The notes below the pieces were generated by a model. That model was not told where the DNA came from. It worked only from the letters and a program-made list of their open reading frames with translations, and searched no databases. A program made the position numbers and the translations under genes. 64,000 bases of DNA from Cyrtodaria siliqua (taxonomy: Eukaryota > Mollusca > Bivalvia > Adapedonta > Hiatellidae), in the NCBI GenBank assembly GCA_037043455.1, contig JAWPHD010010259.1, positions 31,539-95,538 on the forward strand, given 5' to 3'. This document shows positions 59,416-64,000 of this stretch, one piece after another (position 1 is the stretch's first letter; every line of letters starts with the position of its first letter).

Positions 59416-59465
59416 GGCCCCTGCGCAAGGATGACACGCAAATTCGTGAAGCGTTCCATATTTTT
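59359..59465 (+). ncRNA. U6: U6 spliceosomal snRNA
   Basis: The 107-nt sequence is essentially the universal U6: 5' stem-loop GTACTTGCTTCGGCAGTAC, the ACAGAGA box at 59399-59405 that pairs with the 5' splice site, the 'AGCATGGCCCCTGCGCAAGG' U4/U2-pairing region, the internal stem-loop with 'ATGACACGCAAATTCGTGAA', and a terminal T run (59461-59465) serving as pol III terminator. The 5' stem differs from the human GTGC/GCAC by a paired change to GTAC/GTAC, so pairing is kept. With the TATA at -30 it is probably functional; U6 retrocopies are common in genomes, but this one has intact ends and promoter. Confidence 0.95.
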
Positions 59466-59794
59466 ATTTTTCATATATAAATAGTTATGTATAATTTAAA
59501 TAAATAACATTTTCTAAATAAAAAAACCCTTTATTTTTCAATCTAATATATAAAAAATTCCTTTATTATTTTTTTGTTCACAGAGGGCATCAAGGTAGAT
59601 TTGTTAAGACAATTAAAAATGAACACTTTCATCACGTGTAAACATTCAACGTAACTTATAAATCCTTCAATAATTAAATACTTTATTTTATTTGTATAAC
59701 GTCGTGGAACTGTTTATTCTCCACCGCTAACATAACACATCAAACTCTACAATTATCATCAATGCATACGGAATTATTTAATTCGGCACCCCTT

Positions 59795-60090
59795 AATCGG
59801 TCGCCTATCAAGACTAATTATCACGATGTGGAATAAAATGCCGCGTATACTGCAGCCAGTTTGACGTAATCGGTCACCTATCAACACTAATCACCACGGC
59901 GTTGAGTTGCGTATTCGATGCCACGATAGTAAATTTACTGCAGTCAGCCTCTCGTAATCGGTCACCTATCAACACTAATTATCACAGCGTGGAGTTGTGC
60001 ATTCAATGCCGCTAAAATCAGCTGCCCTCTTTATAGGTCATCTATCAAACGCATTAAATTTCACGGCGTGGAATCAGCACCTGCTCTATG
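59795..60090. repeat. Tandem ~85-bp repeat, four units
   Basis: Units carry 'aatcggtcacctatcaacac', 'taattatcac', 'gcgtggagttg' and 'attc.atgccgc', starting near 59796, 59868, 59956 and 60033. Single diverged units appear at 55838, 58187 and 63105. Confidence 0.75.
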
Positions 60091-60594
60091 TTAAAGGTCA
60101 AAACACGTAGACATGTAAACAACGGTATATCAGTCAGTGCTATACTCAACAAAAAAGAAACTTCCGCAACTTTACCCATACATGTAGACACAATAAAAAT
60201 ATATTTTGTTTGGTCTTATATGTTAATACCTTTGTTAAAAGGCCAGCACTGTCATGAAAACAATTTTCCTTGAATCAAACTTGTACGCACAGTTATTCCC
60301 CTTGTTTTGGTTTAAACAGCATTTCCGGGTCTTATGGTTTAAACTTTGATTTAACACAGTTTTGTTCTATTGAAATAAACAGAAGATAACCCCAGCACCA
60401 AAAGAAGGAGAAAATAAGCTGACCTGTTCACTCACTTTTGCGCCATACAGGAATATTTTCAGATTACCTCCCTTTATAATACAAATATAGTGATTTCGCA
60501 ATTTCAATACTGTTTTAGCAGCAACAAACTAACTCTGGTGTTTGATGATTATTAATATTGATATTACAATATTGTATCTAGATTGGGGTACAAT

Positions 60595-60735
60595 TGAATT
60601 GAATTGGATTTTATAGTCGCACCAACAGCTAAGGTCATATGGCGACTTTCCAGCTTCCACTGGTGGAGGAAGACCCCAAGTGCCCCTCCGGGCAATTTTC
60701 GTGCACGGCCGGGCACCTGGGTATGGTGTACAAAG
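60595..60735. repeat. Interspersed repeat fragment
   Basis: 'gaattggattttatagtcgc', 'catatggcgactttccagct', 'ggtggaggaagaccccaagt' and 'gcacctgggta' look like a widely dispersed invertebrate repeat segment. Family unassigned. Confidence 0.45.
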
Positions 60736-61019
60736 TGTACTTGAAAGTTTTTTTACACAGGCGTCCAGAAAATGAAATCATGAACATTTACAGAAAACAT
60801 CGACTGGAGCATTGAAATAGATACAATTTAAACTAAACTAAATACCTATGCAGACAATAGAATTATAATTATGTATGTTTTGATTATCATAAAAAAAAAT
60901 CACTATTGTTGTGATGTTCAAATTAAATTTAGGAAAATTGAGTCTTATAATTGTTCTACATATGGACAGTAATTTCAGATGGAAAACATAATAAAAGAAC
61001 ATATCTACAAAACTGACGA

Positions 61020-61215
61020 AAATAAGTATAAGTATAAAAGCCGAACAGGAAATGTAGCTTTCACAGAACACAGAACACAGTAAACCCCAAAACACGCAAA
61101 AAGACAAACAAGGCCGCTGGGTGTGTATGTGTGTGTTTTGGGGGGCAGGGGTTAAACCAGGTTTAAACGAGGTTACAGGGTGCACCAAACCTCACACTTA
61201 CCCAACTGTCATCCC
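61020..61215 (-). repeat. Reverse copy of the 'AGAACCAGGTTTAAAC' interspersed repeat
   Basis: On the minus strand it reads 'ttgggatgacag', 'gtttggtgcaccctg', 'aaacctggtttaaccc' and 'tttcctgttcggcttttata'. These match 18160-18320, 26785-27000, 40975-41210 and 45500-45710. The minus-strand open frame here is repeat-derived. Confidence 0.6.
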
Positions 61216-62629
61216 AATAAAACGGGACAGTGTAAATAAAAGAATCTCCGCCATGAACTATTATCTTAACAAACAAGGCAGCATTAATAGGCAATATAAG
61301 TAAAACACAAAGATGCTCGTATATATATAAATACAAAAAAATAACAATAAAAACAATAGCCTAGAAAGCCACAAAGAAGGTACTCAATGACTTTTTCATT
61401 TAAGACGGTAATAAATGAAACTTTTTAACCCGATTTGAAATCAACGTGTTAAATATAGGATTGATTCCCTATTATACAGTATATTTTTATACACCCGACA
61501 CTTAATAAAATCATGGGAGAAAACAAAAAGAATTTGATTGACGCATATGAATAAGACACTGAAACATAAATTCTGCCAACACATGTTCCAGTGTCATTGC
61601 CACATGGTTACTTAAAATACAGTAGCTACTATTTTTAGTTTGAATGATTGTTCTTTGAAGCGGTCAACATACTTACAACATACATACTTATATTAATAGA
61701 CACACGTCGGCTACACTGTCAGACGTATAACTATTTTAATGTCAAACTTTAAATGGGTGTCATAGGGGGAATAACTCTCTACTGGATGGATCAAATTTCT
61801 GCACTATTGACATTCTAAATATTGAGTTCTGTTCAACCCGGGACTAGAATGCGTGAATGGTGGCAAGCAGTTTTACTACCGTTCATCAATCATACTCTTC
61901 TCAGTTTGATACTTACACTTCGATAAATGCGTATAAGGAACGTGCTACTTCGGTCTGATAGCATATGTAGAGTTGTATTTCCTACTGAGTGCCGCATATT
62001 TCACTCTTTTCAAACAACTTAAAAGTCTCACAGAGAAAAAAATACGTGTCGATAAAAATAGTACAAAGACGACCTTTTTATTAAAATATTGATCTGCAAA
62101 TTGGATTCAAATACGTTACCCCTACTGCTTTTACAAACAGCATCGCCACACACATGTTAATAACAGACGCTTTTACCCAATGACAAACTAATGGATCTAA
62201 CAACTTTAAATAATTAATACGTAATACTATAATGCATGTAGTTATAAATTCCGTCTTGATTATTTGATAAAGATAATTTTATTTAAAAAAAAAAAATTCT
62301 GAAATATACAATTTCCGTTTTATCTTAATTCAAGATGAAAGCTCCATTAACAATATATGTCTGGCGTATTATGATTAGTTTTTCTTTACAAACGAATGCA
62401 ACAAAAAGAAAGTAGACCTTCATATCTGTTTACCCCCTCCCCCACCCCCACCCCCCTCCACCTCACACACCCACACCAATCCCATCCATATAAGGTAAAA
62501 TAAGTGTGTCGAATATACCTAACAATGACTTGAAATGATATACGAGTGTATGAGGACAGTTGACACAAATAGGTCCTTCGGATGGTGAGATGCCTGATAA
62601 ATAGATAGTTTATGTGCAGTGTCTATTAT
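61216..62629. other. Repeat-derived intergenic stretch
   Basis: 61430-61790 repeats the 56040-56330 block. 61829-61915 is a decayed reverse copy of the family-2 structured element. 62430-62470 is C-rich. No gene is seen. Confidence 0.5.
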
Positions 62630-62784
62630 AAGAATCTTTCATGGGTATCCGGTGAAGATAGGGAATTCCAACCCGAAGTATAAGTGTTTTTATCGGAACC
62701 GAGGCTCTGCCGAGGTTCCGATTAAAACACTTATACCGAGGGTTGGAATTCCCTATCTGAACCGAATATCCATGATAGATTCTT
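62630..62784. mobile_element. 155-bp near-perfect hairpin MITE
   Basis: AAGAATC at the left pairs with GATTCTT at the right. Internal arms such as GATAGGGAATTCCAACCC / GGGTTGGAATTCCCTATC and TCGGAACCGAGGC / GCCGAGGTTCCGA are nearly fully complementary around a 3-nt loop. It may be the left part of a longer element, since TTCTTGCATA near 62785 and TATGCAAGAA near 62946 form another inverted pair. Confidence 0.75.
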
Positions 62785-63860
62785 TTTCTTGCATATCAGA
62801 GACATGTTGCGCGTTGACGCCGCCAGTTACTAACGTTTTGCATGTTTTCCTGCATACCGGATGTTGGCGCGCGTGAATTTTATCTCGACCCTAGGGTGAG
62901 ATGGATATATCTAGCCCCGGTAAAATGACGGATATCCTTGTCCGGTATGCAAGAAATATATATCTAGATAGAAAAAAAGGTACAGCTATATCAATTATCA
63001 TTACCGAATCAGGCAATTGATCAGACTTTTACTCAACTGCCAATCACTGCGTTAATAATATATGTATATTCGTCGTAGCTATCTATATTCAGCATTCTGT
63101 CAAATTCTGCATTGATTATCATGGCGTGGAATTCAGTGTATTCTTCTTCGCTAAAACTATTAAGCATATGTATAAAGCGGAATATACAAATGTATAATCT
63201 GCGATTGACCAAACGCATGCCGACTAATACCTTGTACTTAACAATGAGTAGCTGCAGATCGGCTTCGCCTCGTAGGGAAATTTATATAATCTGTCATAAA
63301 GTCAAATTAGCTCTAGAAAACTATGTATTTACAGCCTAAATTTGTAGAATAAGTGTCACTAAGAGGGTATATCAAACATATATAAAGCAAGCATGTTTAA
63401 TGTAACTGTTTATGTGACTTGAAATTGAACATGTTAAAAGTATCTCCGTTATGATTAATTACATAATATTCAATTAAACAGTAATCGAATAAAGATTTGG
63501 GGTTGGGGGGGGGGGGGGGAGGGGGGAGGATGGGGAGCGAGGATTTGAATGAAGCATGTGAATGCGAAAACAGTATTTTTGCCAACACAATTGCCAAATT
63601 GTTACATAAAATTACAATACTTACTCTATAAGTTTAAAGTATTGCTTCATTGAAGCGATTGAAATACTTACACACATGCCTCCAAACACTTTTCGACTTA
63701 CTACTCCCCTTAAGACATGCTCTTTAAATGGGTGTCGGAAGTGGGATAGTGTTTCGGCAAACCACTTACAAAACGGTATCCGCTTATTATTTGGTGTCAG
63801 AAGTGGGATATTTTCTAAACACAAACATGAACAGACAATTTTGATTTCTGATTACTAACC
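62785..63860. other. Repeat-rich stretch, no supported gene
   Basis: It contains a palindrome ATCTCGACCCTAGGGTGAGAT (one mismatch) near 62882-62902, a diverged copy of the 55.7-57.3 kb block (63000-63790), and a G-rich tract at 63497-63530. Confidence 0.45.
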
Positions 63861-64000
63861 TCTGCTCTCAACTAAATTGCATTTTGTTTATTTCGCCCAT
63901 TGTTTCCTCTTTTAGGGCAAAGCATTTTGTTTGAGACTGGGACAATACGCTTCTGGCCATGGAATGGTATGAAAACAACACATTGAATGTTCCGTGTTCA
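63860..64000. mobile_element. Partial interspersed element running off the window
   Basis: 'ctctcaactaaattgcattt', 'gtttatttcgcc', 'gagactgggac' and 'catggaatg' match the insertion at 28435-28555. The element is cut by the window end. Confidence 0.5.

Noticed and set aside
60838..61188. 116-codon minus-strand open frame
   Set aside because: It overlaps a dispersed repeat ('cctgttcggcttttata' family) and a GT-rich stretch; not conserved elsewhere as coding.

Overview
The window is animal nuclear DNA, most likely from a bivalve mollusc. Genes have spliced exons with GT/AG introns, the sequence is AT-rich, and there is a canonical U6 snRNA gene. Several families of interspersed repeats are of types common in bivalve genomes. 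The species-group call is inference from repeat style; no mitochondrial or rRNA marker is present.

The core is a tandem cluster of three same-strand paralogues of a 12-TM major facilitator transporter of the SLC46 family (the proton-coupled folate transporter / HCP1 / TSCOT group): copy A (6933-15956), copy B (33784-39302) and copy C (50074-54894). Each has the same four exons (1084 + 84 + 157 + 73 bp, total 1398 bp, 465 codons plus stop). Copy C looks fully intact. Copy B has an in-frame TGA at codon 28, immediately followed by ATG. Copy A has lost the GT donor of exon 2, but exon 2 is a symmetric 84-bp exon, so skipping it would keep the frame. A fourth, decayed paralogue lies on the minus strand upstream of B (27525-27980) and again upstream of C (46250-46706).

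The cluster grew by segmental duplication. Unit 1 (about 6780-33640) and unit 2 (about 33641-49935) are collinear; unit 3 starts at about 49936 and runs through C to about 55700. A piece of an earlier unit survives at 4250-5260. Size differences between units are mostly mobile-element insertions with visible empty sites: a 4.65-kb TIR element in intron 3 of A, a 419-bp palindromic Tc1/mariner-type MITE in intron 1 of B, a roughly 500-bp foldback element downstream of A, a 1735-bp solo LTR upstream of B, and about 5.4 kb of repeats inside a satellite array.

Other regions: 1-4180 is almost entirely diverged tandem repeats; 19920-26380 and 44275-45105 carry a structured 276-bp tandem repeat; 20890-24900 is nested repeat elements; 55690-64000 is a repeat-rich flank with one confident gene, the U6 snRNA at 59359-59465. 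Most other open frames are short and look like chance or repeat-derived frames.
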